Positions 8,687-17,437 of a DNA stretch of 64,000 nucleotides are shown piece after piece. Position 1 is the first letter of the stretch; each line of letters opens with the position of its first letter. Below the pieces are notes generated by a model. It saw only the letters and a list, made by a program, of their open reading frames with translations, did not search any database and was not told the DNA's origin. This DNA is from CAYUVA01 sp964448115 [NCBI: uncultured bacterium] (GTDB lineage Bacteria; CAYUVA01). Location: contig CAYUVA010000015.1 of the NCBI GenBank assembly GCA_964448115.1, positions 20,217 to 84,216 of the forward strand. Reading direction: 5' to 3'. The position numbers and the translations under genes were made by a program.

Positions 8687-9313
8687 ATGATTGCAATTGA
8701 ACAAAAGATTGTTGATATATCCAAAGAATACTCCAGAAGATTGTCTGAAAAGATAGAATCTCGCCTTACTGAACTGCAATCGGATGATACATCTCATTAT
8801 ATGATCTTCTCACTTCTAGGTATTGATGAAAAAGAAAGTGAAGCTATTGATAAATATCAAAATATGGGGCGATTTGTATATCGATATGCGGGTTCATTCC
8901 TTGAGAATGTAGTACTTTTATGTTTTGAATCAGTATATCCGGAAATTGAAACACCCTTTAAGATCAATAATTCTCTTTCATCAAAACCTCGTAAATTTAG
9001 CATTGACTTTCGCTTGGGCGATAGGTTGTATGAGATAAAATGGAGGGATGCCACAACTGATGGAGATCATGTTGTTAAGGAACACACAAAAGCAAGAAGT
9101 TGCAAAGAGGCAGGATTTATTCCTGTGAGATTGATGTTTTTTTATCCTAATCGCAAACAGGCAATCATAATACAAGACACCATAAAGAGCTTATATAAGG
9201 GTCTGGATGGAGAGTGCTACTTTGGCAAAGATGCCTGGGATCATGTTTACCACAAAACAGATATCGACCTTTTAGAAATACTAAGGAATATAGCTGAAAG
9301 GAGGGCTGGATAG
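8687..9313 (+). CDS. ApaLI-like type II restriction endonuclease
   Basis: A 208-residue nuclease resembling the ApaLI-like family (prototype ApaLI cuts GTGCAC; specificity here is unproven). The PD-(D/E)XK core is visible as 'SIDFRLGDRLYEIKWRD', with Asp107, Glu116 and Lys118 as likely metal/catalytic residues. 'HVVKEHTKARSCKEAGFIPV' follows, as in that family. The gene ends 3 bases before its cognate methyltransferase. Both are clearly AT-richer than the flanking genes, a usual sign of a transferred restriction-modification island. No strong ribosome site precedes the ATG. Confidence 0.8.
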   Translation: MIAIEQKIVDISKEYSRRLSEKIESRLTELQSDDTSHYMIFSLLGIDEKESEAIDKYQNMGRFVYRYAGSFLENVVLLCFESVYPEIETPFKINNSLSSKPRKFSIDFRLGDRLYEIKWRDATTDGDHVVKEHTKARSCKEAGFIPVRLMFFYPNRKQAIIIQDTIKSLYKGLDGECYFGKDAWDHVYHKTDIDLLEILRNIAERRAG

Positions 9314-9316
9314 TCC

Positions 9317-10525
9317 ATGTCTCAAATTATTCACGGGGATTGTCTAACTGAGCTTAAAAATATTGCTTCGGAGAGCATTGACCTTATTTATGTGGATCCT
9401 CCATTTTTCACCCAGAAAAAGCAAAAATTAATCAGTAGAAAAACCGGACAGATATACTCCTTTAATGATACATGGAAAAATATTGAAGAATATATTAGTT
9501 TTATAAAAGATAGAATACTGGAATGCCATAGAGTATTAAAAGATACAGGAAGTTTATTTTTTCATTGTGATCGTAAGGCATCACATCATATACGAATAAT
9601 ACTTGATGATATTTTTGGTACTGATAATTTCCATAGCGACATTGTATGGACTTATCGGAGATGGTCTAATTCCAAGAAAGGTCTTTTACACTGTCATCAA
9701 AATATTTTATTTTATAGCAAAAGTAAAAACTATAAATTTAATACTCTATACGAAGATTATTCTGCAACTACAAATATAGATCAAATATTTCAACTTCGTG
9801 TTAGGGATGAAAATGGAAAGACTATTTATAAGCAAAATGATCATGGCGAGTATGAGTTAAATCCATCTAAAAAAGGTGTTCCACTTTCTGATGTATGGTA
9901 CATCCCGTATCTTAATCCCAAAGCTAAAGAGAGAACCGGATTCCCAACCCAAAAACCTGTCTTATTGCTTGAAAGAATAATACAACTTGTTACCGATGAA
10001 GGTGATATAGTCCTAGACCCTTTCTGCGGAAGTGGAACCACTCTTGTTGCAGCAAAACTATGCAACCGTAAATATATTGGGATAGATATCTTAAAAGAGG
10101 CTGTTGGACTTTCCAGACAGCGGATTGAGAATCCCATAAAGACCGATTCTAACCTTATCAGAAACGGCATAAGTTCATATGTAAATCAAACTTCTGAAAT
10201 ATTAGAATTACTTGAAAAAATAGGTGCAATTCCGGTCCAAAGGAACAAAGGTATCGATGGATTTATCAAAATCAATAATATTATCAAACCTATTCCTGTT
10301 CGTATTCAAAGAAAAAATGAAACTATTGAATCCTGCATTGAAACTTTGATAAATGCTTGTAGTAAAAATAAGTATCAATTCAAAATTTTAATTAAAACGA
10401 ATAGTCTATCTAAACCTTCCATATATCCCATCACCGATAATTTATTAAAATATAATATTGCTTTAATTGAAAATATCAATGATTTTATTAATAATAAAAA
10501 AAAGTATATTAATTTAACTCTGTAA
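9317..10525 (+). CDS. DNA methyltransferase of the restriction-modification pair, with C-terminal nuclease-like domain
   Basis: Protects the host site from the nuclease encoded just upstream. The catalytic motif IV 'VDPPFF' is near the N-terminus (about residue 26) and the SAM-binding 'DPFCGSGTT' near residue 235, an order typical of beta-class enzymes (N6-adenine or N4-cytosine). 'PTQKPVLLLERII' is the usual motif before the SAM site. Residues about 290-402 form an additional domain with 'NKGIDGFIKI' and 'VRIQRK', a spacing like a PD-(D/E)XK variant; it might be a target-recognition or inactive nuclease-like domain. The tail is very AT-rich, ending in Asn/Lys repeats. Confidence 0.88.
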   Translation: MSQIIHGDCLTELKNIASESIDLIYVDPPFFTQKKQKLISRKTGQIYSFNDTWKNIEEYISFIKDRILECHRVLKDTGSLFFHCDRKASHHIRIILDDIFGTDNFHSDIVWTYRRWSNSKKGLLHCHQNILFYSKSKNYKFNTLYEDYSATTNIDQIFQLRVRDENGKTIYKQNDHGEYELNPSKKGVPLSDVWYIPYLNPKAKERTGFPTQKPVLLLERIIQLVTDEGDIVLDPFCGSGTTLVAAKLCNRKYIGIDILKEAVGLSRQRIENPIKTDSNLIRNGISSYVNQTSEILELLEKIGAIPVQRNKGIDGFIKINNIIKPIPVRIQRKNETIESCIETLINACSKNKYQFKILIKTNSLSKPSIYPITDNLLKYNIALIENINDFINNKKKYINLTL

Positions 10526-10554
10526 CTTATTTTTCTACATTTTGTGTGACTCCC

Positions 10555-10583
10555 TTGACAACACTAACCTCTATGAATAACCT
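10555..10583 (+). promoter_or_regulatory. Candidate sigma70 promoter for ftcD
   Basis: A perfect -35 (TTGACA, 10555-10560), a 17-base spacer and a -10 of TAACCT (10578-10583, TANNNT type). It lies about 45 bases before the next ATG, which has a strong ribosome site (GGAGG). Confidence 0.5.
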
Positions 10584-10591
10584 CTATGAAT
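10566..10591 (+). repeat. Tandem 13-bp repeat inside the ftcD promoter
   Basis: Two exact adjacent copies of AACCTCTATGAAT (10566-10578 and 10579-10591). They overlap the spacer and -10 of the candidate promoter, so the duplication also doubles the TAACCT element. Confidence 0.85.
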
Positions 10592-10629
10592 GATAAATGC
10601 CAATCTTTTACAGACGGAGGTAAATAAAA

Positions 10630-12141
10630 ATGAAAATAGTCGAGTGTGTTCCTAACTTCAGCGAGGGACGAAGACCTGAGATAATCGATGAGATCGTTGC
10701 TGAGATAACAAAAATCAAGGGCGTTACCCTCATCGATAAGGAGATGGATCCCAGCCATAATCGCGCGGTTGTTACATTCATTGGACCCCCGCAAGCTGCC
10801 AAACAGGCTGCCTTTAACAGCATCAAGAAAGCGGCTGAACTTATCGATCTCAATAAGCATGAGGGCGAGCATCCCCGGATGGGCGCTTGCGATGTCTGCC
10901 CCTTTATCCCCATTCAGGACATGACCACCGAGGAATGCGTTCAACTGGCAAAGGAACTCGGCAACAAGGTCGGCGAAAAGCTCGAAATACCAGTATTCCT
11001 TTACGAGGATGCAGCAACAAGAGAGGACAGGCGCAACCTGGCTAAGATCAGAAAAGGTCAATTCGAGGGACTGCGAGATCTGATTGGCAAAGACCCCGAC
11101 AAGACACCGGACTTCGGACCCAACAGGATTCACCCTACCGCTGGTGCAATAGCCATTGGCGCTCGATTCTTTCTTATAGCTTACAATGTTAATCTCAATA
11201 CAACCGATGTGGAGATTGCCAAGGAGATAGCCAAGGCGATTCGCGAATCCGGGGGTGGCTTTCCTAATGTAAAAGGGATGGGCTTTGAGCTGGCTGACCG
11301 CGGGTTGAGCCAGGTCTCGATGAACATGACAGATTATCGCGTAACCTCGCTGGCAACCGTTTATAAGGAGATCGAACGCCGAGCTGCCGAGAAAGGGATC
11401 GAAGTAGTTGAAAGCGAGATCGTGGGGCTTATCCCCCTTCCCGCGGTTGTACAATCGTTCTGCGAGATGCTCAAAGTCAAAGTATGGGATGATAAGCAGA
11501 TCATCGAGAACAGCATCCCCGCTCCGCCTCCGCACCCATTTGAGGCACCCAGGTATTTCTGCGATGAGCTGGCAAGCTCAGCTCCTACACCAGGCGGTGG
11601 CTCGGTGGCTGCCCTGGCTGGCTGCCTTGCTGGGTGTCTCAATCAGATGGTGTGCAACCTCACCATAGGCAAGAAAAAGTATGCAGAGGTAGAGGATGAG
11701 ATGAAGGGCTATCTAACACAAGTCAAGGAACTCTCAGACAAACTATACAACATGATGCAAAAGGATGCGGATGCTTTCGATGCGGTCATGGCTTCATTCA
11801 AGCTCCCCAAGGAGACCGAAGAGGAAAAGGCAAAACGCTCCGAGGAGATACAAAGGGCAACTATGGTCGCTACTCAAGTGCCTTTCGAGACCATGGAATT
11901 GGCAATGGAGGTACTTAGGCTGTCAAAGGTGATAGGAGAAAAGGGTAATAAAAACGCCCTATCTGATGCAAAGAGCGCAGCGGTTATGGCAAGGGGGGCT
12001 ATCTACTGCGCGGGGCTGAATGTCAAGATAAATGTTCCTGGCTTAAAGGATCGCCAATTTGCTGATGACATATTGGCAAAGACACTCGATATGGAAGGAA
12101 AGGCAGATCAGCTTGAGCGAGAAGTGCTAGCAATAGAATGA
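10630..12141 (+). CDS. ftcD: Bifunctional glutamate formimidoyltransferase / formimidoyl-THF cyclodeaminase
   Basis: Two fused domains. Residues 1 to about 300 are the formiminotransferase ('VECVPNFSEGR', 'HEGEHPRMGACDVCPFIP', 'FLYEDAA', 'RIHPTAGAIAIGAR'), which moves a formimino group to tetrahydrofolate. Residues about 320-503 are the cyclodeaminase ('SSAPTPGGGSVAAL', 'KYAEVEDEM', 'DADAFDAVM'), which releases ammonia and yields methenyl-THF. The donor is usually formiminoglutamate from histidine, or formiminoglycine in purine fermenters. No hut or purine-degradation gene is near, so the donor is uncertain. The product feeds one-carbon metabolism. Confidence 0.93.
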   Translation: MKIVECVPNFSEGRRPEIIDEIVAEITKIKGVTLIDKEMDPSHNRAVVTFIGPPQAAKQAAFNSIKKAAELIDLNKHEGEHPRMGACDVCPFIPIQDMTTEECVQLAKELGNKVGEKLEIPVFLYEDAATREDRRNLAKIRKGQFEGLRDLIGKDPDKTPDFGPNRIHPTAGAIAIGARFFLIAYNVNLNTTDVEIAKEIAKAIRESGGGFPNVKGMGFELADRGLSQVSMNMTDYRVTSLATVYKEIERRAAEKGIEVVESEIVGLIPLPAVVQSFCEMLKVKVWDDKQIIENSIPAPPPHPFEAPRYFCDELASSAPTPGGGSVAALAGCLAGCLNQMVCNLTIGKKKYAEVEDEMKGYLTQVKELSDKLYNMMQKDADAFDAVMASFKLPKETEEEKAKRSEEIQRATMVATQVPFETMELAMEVLRLSKVIGEKGNKNALSDAKSAAVMARGAIYCAGLNVKINVPGLKDRQFADDILAKTLDMEGKADQLEREVLAIE

Positions 12142-12161
12142 GTTAAGCTTCTAAGAATAGC

Positions 12162-12190
12162 TTGACTGCTTGATCGCAAAGGCTTAGTAT
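12162..12190 (+). promoter_or_regulatory. Candidate sigma70 promoter placing the secretin ATG at the transcript start
   Basis: TTGACT (12162-12167), exactly 17 bases, TAGTAT (12185-12190). The ATG of the secretin gene starts only 9 bases after the -10 box, so the mRNA would be almost leaderless. There is no Shine-Dalgarno sequence in between. Confidence 0.5.
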
Positions 12191-12199
12191 GCTTTCAGG

Positions 12200-14473
12200 A
12201 TGTCTAAACCTAGGATATGGAGTGGCTTGGCTTTTATCATCAGCAGCAGCATACTCCTTTGTAGTCTCCTGGCTGGTTGTACCGCGACCAGGGAGTATCG
12301 CAAAGGGATAAAATACGAGGAAGCTGGAGAATACGACCAGGCTATAGCTCATTACGAGAAGGCTCTGATTGCCAAGCCGGATGATATTGAGATACGCACC
12401 CGCTTGGAATCGCTGCGTTCCAGGGCTGCTCAAAAGGCACTACAGCCAGCCCGCGAAGCATTTACTAAAGGGAAATTCGACCATGCTGAGAAGCTGTTCC
12501 TCAAAGCCTTAAGCTACCAGCCGGCAAATGCTGAAGCACTATATTACCTTGAGAAGATCGAGAAGCTCCACAAAAGGCAACAGCTTATTGCTTCCATTCA
12601 GAATCTGATAAAAGAGGGCAAATACGAAAACGCCAAAGAGCTATTAACTCAACTAAATTCAATAAGTCCAGGCGAACCGGTCGCTGCCGGGCTTGGTGAA
12701 CAACTAAATAAAGCGCTTTCAGGTGCTGCATCGGGAAGCTCGGCATTGTCCCCGCTCCAACACCGACTTGCTTTTGTATTCAAGGATGCACCGATGTCGG
12801 CTGTGCTCGATTCGATCTCTGATGCTTCTGGGATTACCATCCTCTATGATGATTCAGTCGGAAAAAAGAAGGTCTCGGTCAATATCAAAGAGACAACGGT
12901 AGAAAAGGCGCTCGAATATCTGGTCAGAATCTATGACCTGATAAAAGAGGAGATCGATCCCTACACTATCTTACTGGTGGAAAACAACGCCATCAATCGA
13001 AAGAAGCTAGCACGAGAACAGGTTAAGTCTTTCGCATTGAACTACCTGCCAGCCGAAGATATGCTCAGATTGCTGAAGCCACTAGTGCCAGAGGCTGCCA
13101 TTGCGGTGAACAGCTCCAACAACATCATCGTGATGCGCGGAACCCCGCGGGCTTTATCAATCGCCCAGAGCATAATCGAGGCAAATGATAGGCGGAGGCT
13201 CGAAGTCCTGGTCGATGTGGAGCTTCTGGAGGTCAATCGATCACTTTTAAGATCAATCGGCAGCGATCTGGGGAAAAGTCCCATAATCAAAGGCTCAATT
13301 ATTACTCCCAGCGCTTCAGGGGAATCCTCAACCGCAAGCGGCATCCCTCTATCAGAGCTGCTCGAGCTGGACGCCGAGTCTTTCGTCTTCGAGCTTCCCG
13401 ATTTCTATGTACGATTGCTCAGACAGCACGCTGCCAGCAGGCTTTTAGCAAACCCGCGCATCAGGATTCTCTCCGGCGAACAAGCCAGCCTTCATATCGG
13501 AGACAAGGTGCCTATCGAGACCACTCGCCGCCGAGACTTCGACACCAACGAGGAGGTATTCAGCTACGAGTACAAGGATGTTGGCATCAAGCTGAGTATC
13601 AAGCCCTTTATCCACAACCAAGAAGAGACAACCCTGCATATTACCGTAGAGGTAAGCTCCATCGTAGATAATGCGACAACCACAAGCCCCACCATCGGCA
13701 CCAGGAACCTTGAGACCACACTTCGACTGAAGGATGGACAGACCGAGGTCATAGCCGGGTTAATACGAGACGATGAGAGAATTACTCATACACAGATACC
13801 GTTGCTTGGTTCTATTCCTCTAATGGGTAGCCTGTTCTCCTCATCAGATCGCGATGTGCGCGAAACCGAGATAGTAATGACCCTCAGACCGGTTATCAGA
13901 CATGGCGATGAGTCTCAAGATAAAATGACCGAGCTATGGAGTGGCAAACCATTGGCTTATACAAGCGACCTTGGCACGCTGAGATCGGAAAAAGATGCAA
14001 CAACATTACAAGTGCCCGAAGCAATCCCCAGTGCCGCTCTTCCAGAGGGAATCCCCTCACCTGCAAAAATCTACCTGGCGCCATCTACAAGGCATCTAAA
14101 GCCAGGAGAGACAACCAATCTTCTTGTTAAAATTGAAAATGCCACTGATGTAAACAGTATCTCTTTTTACCTTGAGTTCACCCCCCAAGTTCTTGAAGTT
14201 ACCTCGGTTCAAGAGGGAGATTTCCTTGCCAAAGATGGTGTACCAACGACATTCTTGCATTCGCTCGATACCGAGTTGGGGCGACTGATAATAGGCAATG
14301 CAAGGCTCAGCACAGAAAAGGGAGCTGATGGAAAGGGAACTATAATGACCCTCGAACTGAAGGCATTGCGAGATGGAAGCTCACGGCTGGTCTTTACCAA
14401 TGGACTATTGTTGGGCAGCCAAGGAGCACTACCGGTCAGCTTTACACCAGGCAAGATAACTGTAACTCAGTGA
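12200..14473 (+). CDS. Secretin lipoprotein with TPR and C-terminal cohesin domain
   Basis: Outer-membrane pore of a type II secretion or type IV/Tad pilus system. Order: lipoprotein signal with 'LLAGC' (Cys27); TPR-like repeats at about 35-150; an STN short domain ('FKDAPMSAVLDSISDASGI', about 190-245); a secretin_N domain (about 265-335); and the secretin barrel (about 420-570) with 'RILSGEQASLHIGDKVP' and 'TTLRLKDGQTEVIAGL', ending in 'PLLGSIPLMGSLFSS'. Residues about 625-757 form a cohesin-like beta domain ('SISFYLEFTPQVLEVTSV', 'LELKAL'), unusual for a secretin. It overlaps the next gene by 4 bases. Confidence 0.88.
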   Translation: MSKPRIWSGLAFIISSSILLCSLLAGCTATREYRKGIKYEEAGEYDQAIAHYEKALIAKPDDIEIRTRLESLRSRAAQKALQPAREAFTKGKFDHAEKLFLKALSYQPANAEALYYLEKIEKLHKRQQLIASIQNLIKEGKYENAKELLTQLNSISPGEPVAAGLGEQLNKALSGAASGSSALSPLQHRLAFVFKDAPMSAVLDSISDASGITILYDDSVGKKKVSVNIKETTVEKALEYLVRIYDLIKEEIDPYTILLVENNAINRKKLAREQVKSFALNYLPAEDMLRLLKPLVPEAAIAVNSSNNIIVMRGTPRALSIAQSIIEANDRRRLEVLVDVELLEVNRSLLRSIGSDLGKSPIIKGSIITPSASGESSTASGIPLSELLELDAESFVFELPDFYVRLLRQHAASRLLANPRIRILSGEQASLHIGDKVPIETTRRRDFDTNEEVFSYEYKDVGIKLSIKPFIHNQEETTLHITVEVSSIVDNATTTSPTIGTRNLETTLRLKDGQTEVIAGLIRDDERITHTQIPLLGSIPLMGSLFSSSDRDVRETEIVMTLRPVIRHGDESQDKMTELWSGKPLAYTSDLGTLRSEKDATTLQVPEAIPSAALPEGIPSPAKIYLAPSTRHLKPGETTNLLVKIENATDVNSISFYLEFTPQVLEVTSVQEGDFLAKDGVPTTFLHSLDTELGRLIIGNARLSTEKGADGKGTIMTLELKALRDGSSRLVFTNGLLLGSQGALPVSFTPGKITVTQ

Positions 14474-15933
14474 TAAAGCAGGCAAACAGCATCCACAAGG
14501 CATTAGGGATCCTGCTGTTTTTTATGTTGTTTTTTTCTCCGCTGGTTTTTTCTCCCTTTAGCTTCAGTATCTTCAGGCAGCCGAAGCTATGGTTTTCCCT
14601 GACGCTAATTCTAATGGTGATGATCTTAAGAGGTTTATTACCGAATTCCTCACCAGCTTACACCAGGCTCAAAAGTAAAGATAATTCCTCTCTCCCCAGC
14701 CCTCTCCCAGGGGGAGAGGGAGATCCTGTCCCCTCTCCCCGTGGGAGAGGGTCAGGGAGAGGGTTTAACTCTAATGGTTCTACTAATGTAATTTACACGA
14801 GTAGCGATAATAAAGGTAAACTTTTTCATGATTACCCGCTAAGGCTTCTGATTATCCCAGGCATCATCATTGCAGCGCTCAATATCGCCTTTTCATCGCA
14901 CCCGCTGCTAAGTGCTAAATACTACTGCATTATAGCTTTGTTTTTTTATCTGCACCTGGTCGTTGCCGTTGATTTTTCGGGCATTGGCTCGCGGAGGTAT
15001 CTGCTTATCGGGATGCTTAGCGGCGCAGTAATATCATCGATCTACTCGATTATGCAGTTCATGGACATCGAGCCGATCTTCGAGCGAGCCGAGCGGGTCA
15101 AGTACCTCGGTTCAGCGATCTACAGCGCAGCCTTCATGGGGCAGCCGACTTTGTTGGCAGGCTATCTTTGCGTGATGCCCTTTATTTTTCTGTGGCTTGC
15201 GATGCGTGCTAGCAAGCGCTGGCATAATATCGCAGGGCTTCTTGGATTTATGCTGACCACTGCGAGCCTGTTCGTAACCCAATCACGGGGCGCATTTGTC
15301 GGCTATGGAGTCGGCATGGTCGCCCTAACAGCGATTTTACTGAGATACCGCATATCGAGGCGGGCTGTAGGGTTCATTATAGCAATGATGCTATGTTTTA
15401 TAGTGGCATCATCGGCTTATATCGCCACCAACAAGGACTTTCGCGCCAAGATCATGCGCGGGATCAAGCTCAAGGGAAGCTATTCAGCAGCGACCAGGAT
15501 CTTCTTCTGGCGGGTGGCGTTTGAGATGATGCGAGAGCGACCGATTATAGGCGTTGGACTGGGGAGATACGGCTATCATTACTATGATGTTGAGGTGATG
15601 CTCCACCGTGAGGGCAAGACCAGCCTAGCCACTGCCAAGGATGCGATGATCTTGCAGGCGCACAACGAGTTTATCCAGGTCGCCGCCGAGCTTGGTGCGC
15701 TGGGATTTTTATTATTTCTCGCCTTCAATCTAGGCATCTTCAAGGTTGGCTTGCGCAAGCTAAGCCTTTATCGAGGTTATCCCCCAGATCAGCTATTCCA
15801 AGCCTGCCTCTTATCAGCGTTGATTTGCCTCTTGACCTACAGTTTATTCAGCTTCCCGCTTCATATAGCCCCCTCCGCGCTGAACTATGTAGTGATAGGC
15901 GCGATGCTGTCGGGTAGGGGAAAAATTACTTAA
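14470..15933 (+). CDS. O-antigen ligase / Wzy-like membrane polymerase
   Basis: A 487-residue polytopic membrane protein with about ten hydrophobic segments and a large periplasmic loop at about 310-400 containing 'RMFFWRVAFEMM'-type sequence ('RIFFWRVAFEMMRERPIIGVGLGRYG' region) and 'AHNEFIQVAAELG', hallmarks of the Wzy_C/WaaL family. These enzymes ligate or polymerise polysaccharide on the periplasmic face. The GTG start overlaps the secretin stop by 4 bases, so the two are coupled. Residues 74-99 are a low-complexity Pro/Gly/Arg stretch that comes from an inserted palindromic DNA repeat kept in frame. It is convergent with the type III CRISPR operon, 13 bases away. Confidence 0.82.
   Translation: MIKQANSIHKALGILLFFMLFFSPLVFSPFSFSIFRQPKLWFSLTLILMVMILRGLLPNSSPAYTRLKSKDNSSLPSPLPGGEGDPVPSPRGRGSGRGFNSNGSTNVIYTSSDNKGKLFHDYPLRLLIIPGIIIAALNIAFSSHPLLSAKYYCIIALFFYLHLVVAVDFSGIGSRRYLLIGMLSGAVISSIYSIMQFMDIEPIFERAERVKYLGSAIYSAAFMGQPTLLAGYLCVMPFIFLWLAMRASKRWHNIAGLLGFMLTTASLFVTQSRGAFVGYGVGMVALTAILLRYRISRRAVGFIIAMMLCFIVASSAYIATNKDFRAKIMRGIKLKGSYSAATRIFFWRVAFEMMRERPIIGVGLGRYGYHYYDVEVMLHREGKTSLATAKDAMILQAHNEFIQVAAELGALGFLLFLAFNLGIFKVGLRKLSLYRGYPPDQLFQACLLSALICLLTYSLFSFPLHIAPSALNYVVIGAMLSGRGKIT
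14686..14766 (+). repeat. Palindromic GC-rich repeat element inside a coding sequence
   Basis: About 80 bases made of nested inverted repeats. CCCTCTCCC...GGGAGAGGG hairpins occur at about 14700-14720 and 14731-14750, flanked by an outer pair (CCTCTCTCCCC on the left, GGGAGAGGG on the right). It resembles the small repetitive palindromes scattered through many uncultured bacterial genomes. It adds about 26 codons to the O-antigen ligase-like gene without a stop or frameshift. Confidence 0.8.
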
Positions 15934-15946
15934 ATGATTAATTATC

Positions 15947-17437
15947 TTATTGAGGTCCAAAATATCCTTTAGATTTAGTTTGATAGAATTTGAAATCGAT
16001 AGTTTTTTTATTATTAGAATATAATTTATCTATTATTTTATTTATTTCATTTAAATTCATGCTTGATGGATCATTGATTTCCTTATTTGCAACCAATTCA
16101 TCAACAATATTATCAATAATTCTCATAAATATTCCTTGTTGGAAATATTCCTTATTATATGGTGGATAAGTAAACAGTATATTCATACCTTTTTTGAAAT
16201 TCATTATTTTAAATAAAGCTTCTTGGCATTTTTGACAAATAATAGTCTTATTTTTTATAATATTATTAACTGAATTACCCCAATAATGCATTGATTTTTT
16301 ATCAATATTGTTATTGTTATTATTCTCAAATATCTTTATTTCATTTATGGAATTATATTTTCTATATCTTATTTCTTCAACAGAAAATTTAACACTTCCA
16401 AATCCGAAGGGTTTACCAAATCCTATTTTATGATATATATTTAATGGCAATGCTAAAGAATAGGTAATTAAATTTAATAATTGGTTAGATATTCCATCAA
16501 AATATATTCTAAACACATCTGATTTACTATTCTCAATCATTGCTTCTACTTTATACTTATATATAATGGGCAATTCATCTGAATTTATTCTTTCATTTCT
16601 TCTATCATTATAGTGTAATTTTCTCCAGTTATTTTGATACCATTCAAGACATTTATTATGATCTTGATGATAATAAAATTTTCTACCTCTGTATTTATTT
16701 CCAATAAATTCTGCAAATTCTTTTCTATCAACAGTCCTATATTCTATATCTTTAGGAGTGAAATACCACCAATTTGACATGCTAGGAGATGGTCCCCCAA
16801 GATAAGATTTACCTTCAATATCAGGCAAAAAATATTTACTACTTAAATTTTCTACATTAATAGAGGCATCTTCAATAGATATTCTTCCTTTAAGAGAAAA
16901 TGCATCATTATTATCATCTTCCTTTTCAAAGATCTGTCCAAATAAAAAAGTTGAAATATCTAATTCCCATTCATTAAAAGGATCTTGATTAAGAGGTCTC
17001 TTGGGTCGATATTTTTTACTAAGTGCATAATTCTCATTCTTCCATATCCGGTCTCCTATTTTAATGGTATAAGAATCAAAGACATTATAGCCTTTATGTC
17101 TTCCTTTCGTTTTTCGTGAACCTTTTATTTTCTCATATGTTTGGTTGTATTTACCTAACCAACCATCAGTTACAGCCTCAATAAAGCTTCTTAACATTCC
17201 TCTAATAGTAGAGCTAGGAATTATGGCTTTATTATCTTCTCTGTAAAATTTACTTTCTTTTATTCTTTTTTCGCTCTCTGGAATCTGTTGACCCACAATA
17301 TGTACAGGAGTCAATGCTTGAATATATAGCTCTATATATCCTTCATATAATTCTCCCGAGGTCAAATCCTCATATTTGAAGAGATTTGGCTTATCACCAA
17401 ACGGCACGAAATCATAAGGATTAGGTGGATGTGACAT
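15947..17437 (-). CDS. Type III CRISPR RAMP protein, TIGR03986-like
   Basis: RAMP (Cas7-superfamily) protein, last gene of the type III operon. The N-terminal 'IQALTPVHIVG' and 'IIPSSTIRGMLRSFIEAV' form the RAMP strand and the I-P-x-S-x-x-R-G-x-L-R loop. A mid-region 'GRISIEDASI' and 'SNWWYF', plus the glycine-rich 'KIGFGKPFGFGSVKFSV' near residue 345, match proteins annotated as TIGR03986 CRISPR-associated RAMPs. Likely a backbone or capping subunit of the effector complex that holds crRNA. At 496 residues it is long for a RAMP. The gene is strongly AT-rich with Asn/Lys/Ile runs. It overlaps the upstream gene by 17 bases. Confidence 0.75.
   Translation of the reverse strand: MSHPPNPYDFVPFGDKPNLFKYEDLTSGELYEGYIELYIQALTPVHIVGQQIPESEKRIKESKFYREDNKAIIPSSTIRGMLRSFIEAVTDGWLGKYNQTYEKIKGSRKTKGRHKGYNVFDSYTIKIGDRIWKNENYALSKKYRPKRPLNQDPFNEWELDISTFLFGQIFEKEDDNNDAFSLKGRISIEDASINVENLSSKYFLPDIEGKSYLGGPSPSMSNWWYFTPKDIEYRTVDRKEFAEFIGNKYRGRKFYYHQDHNKCLEWYQNNWRKLHYNDRRNERINSDELPIIYKYKVEAMIENSKSDVFRIYFDGISNQLLNLITYSLALPLNIYHKIGFGKPFGFGSVKFSVEEIRYRKYNSINEIKIFENNNNNNIDKKSMHYWGNSVNNIIKNKTIICQKCQEALFKIMNFKKGMNILFTYPPYNKEYFQQGIFMRIIDNIVDELVANKEINDPSSMNLNEINKIIDKLYSNNKKTIDFKFYQTKSKGYFGPQ

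Noticed and set aside
10564-11535. 323-codon minus-strand frame opposite ftcD
   Set aside because: Fully antisense to a well-conserved formiminotransferase domain; no motif or ribosome site of its own.
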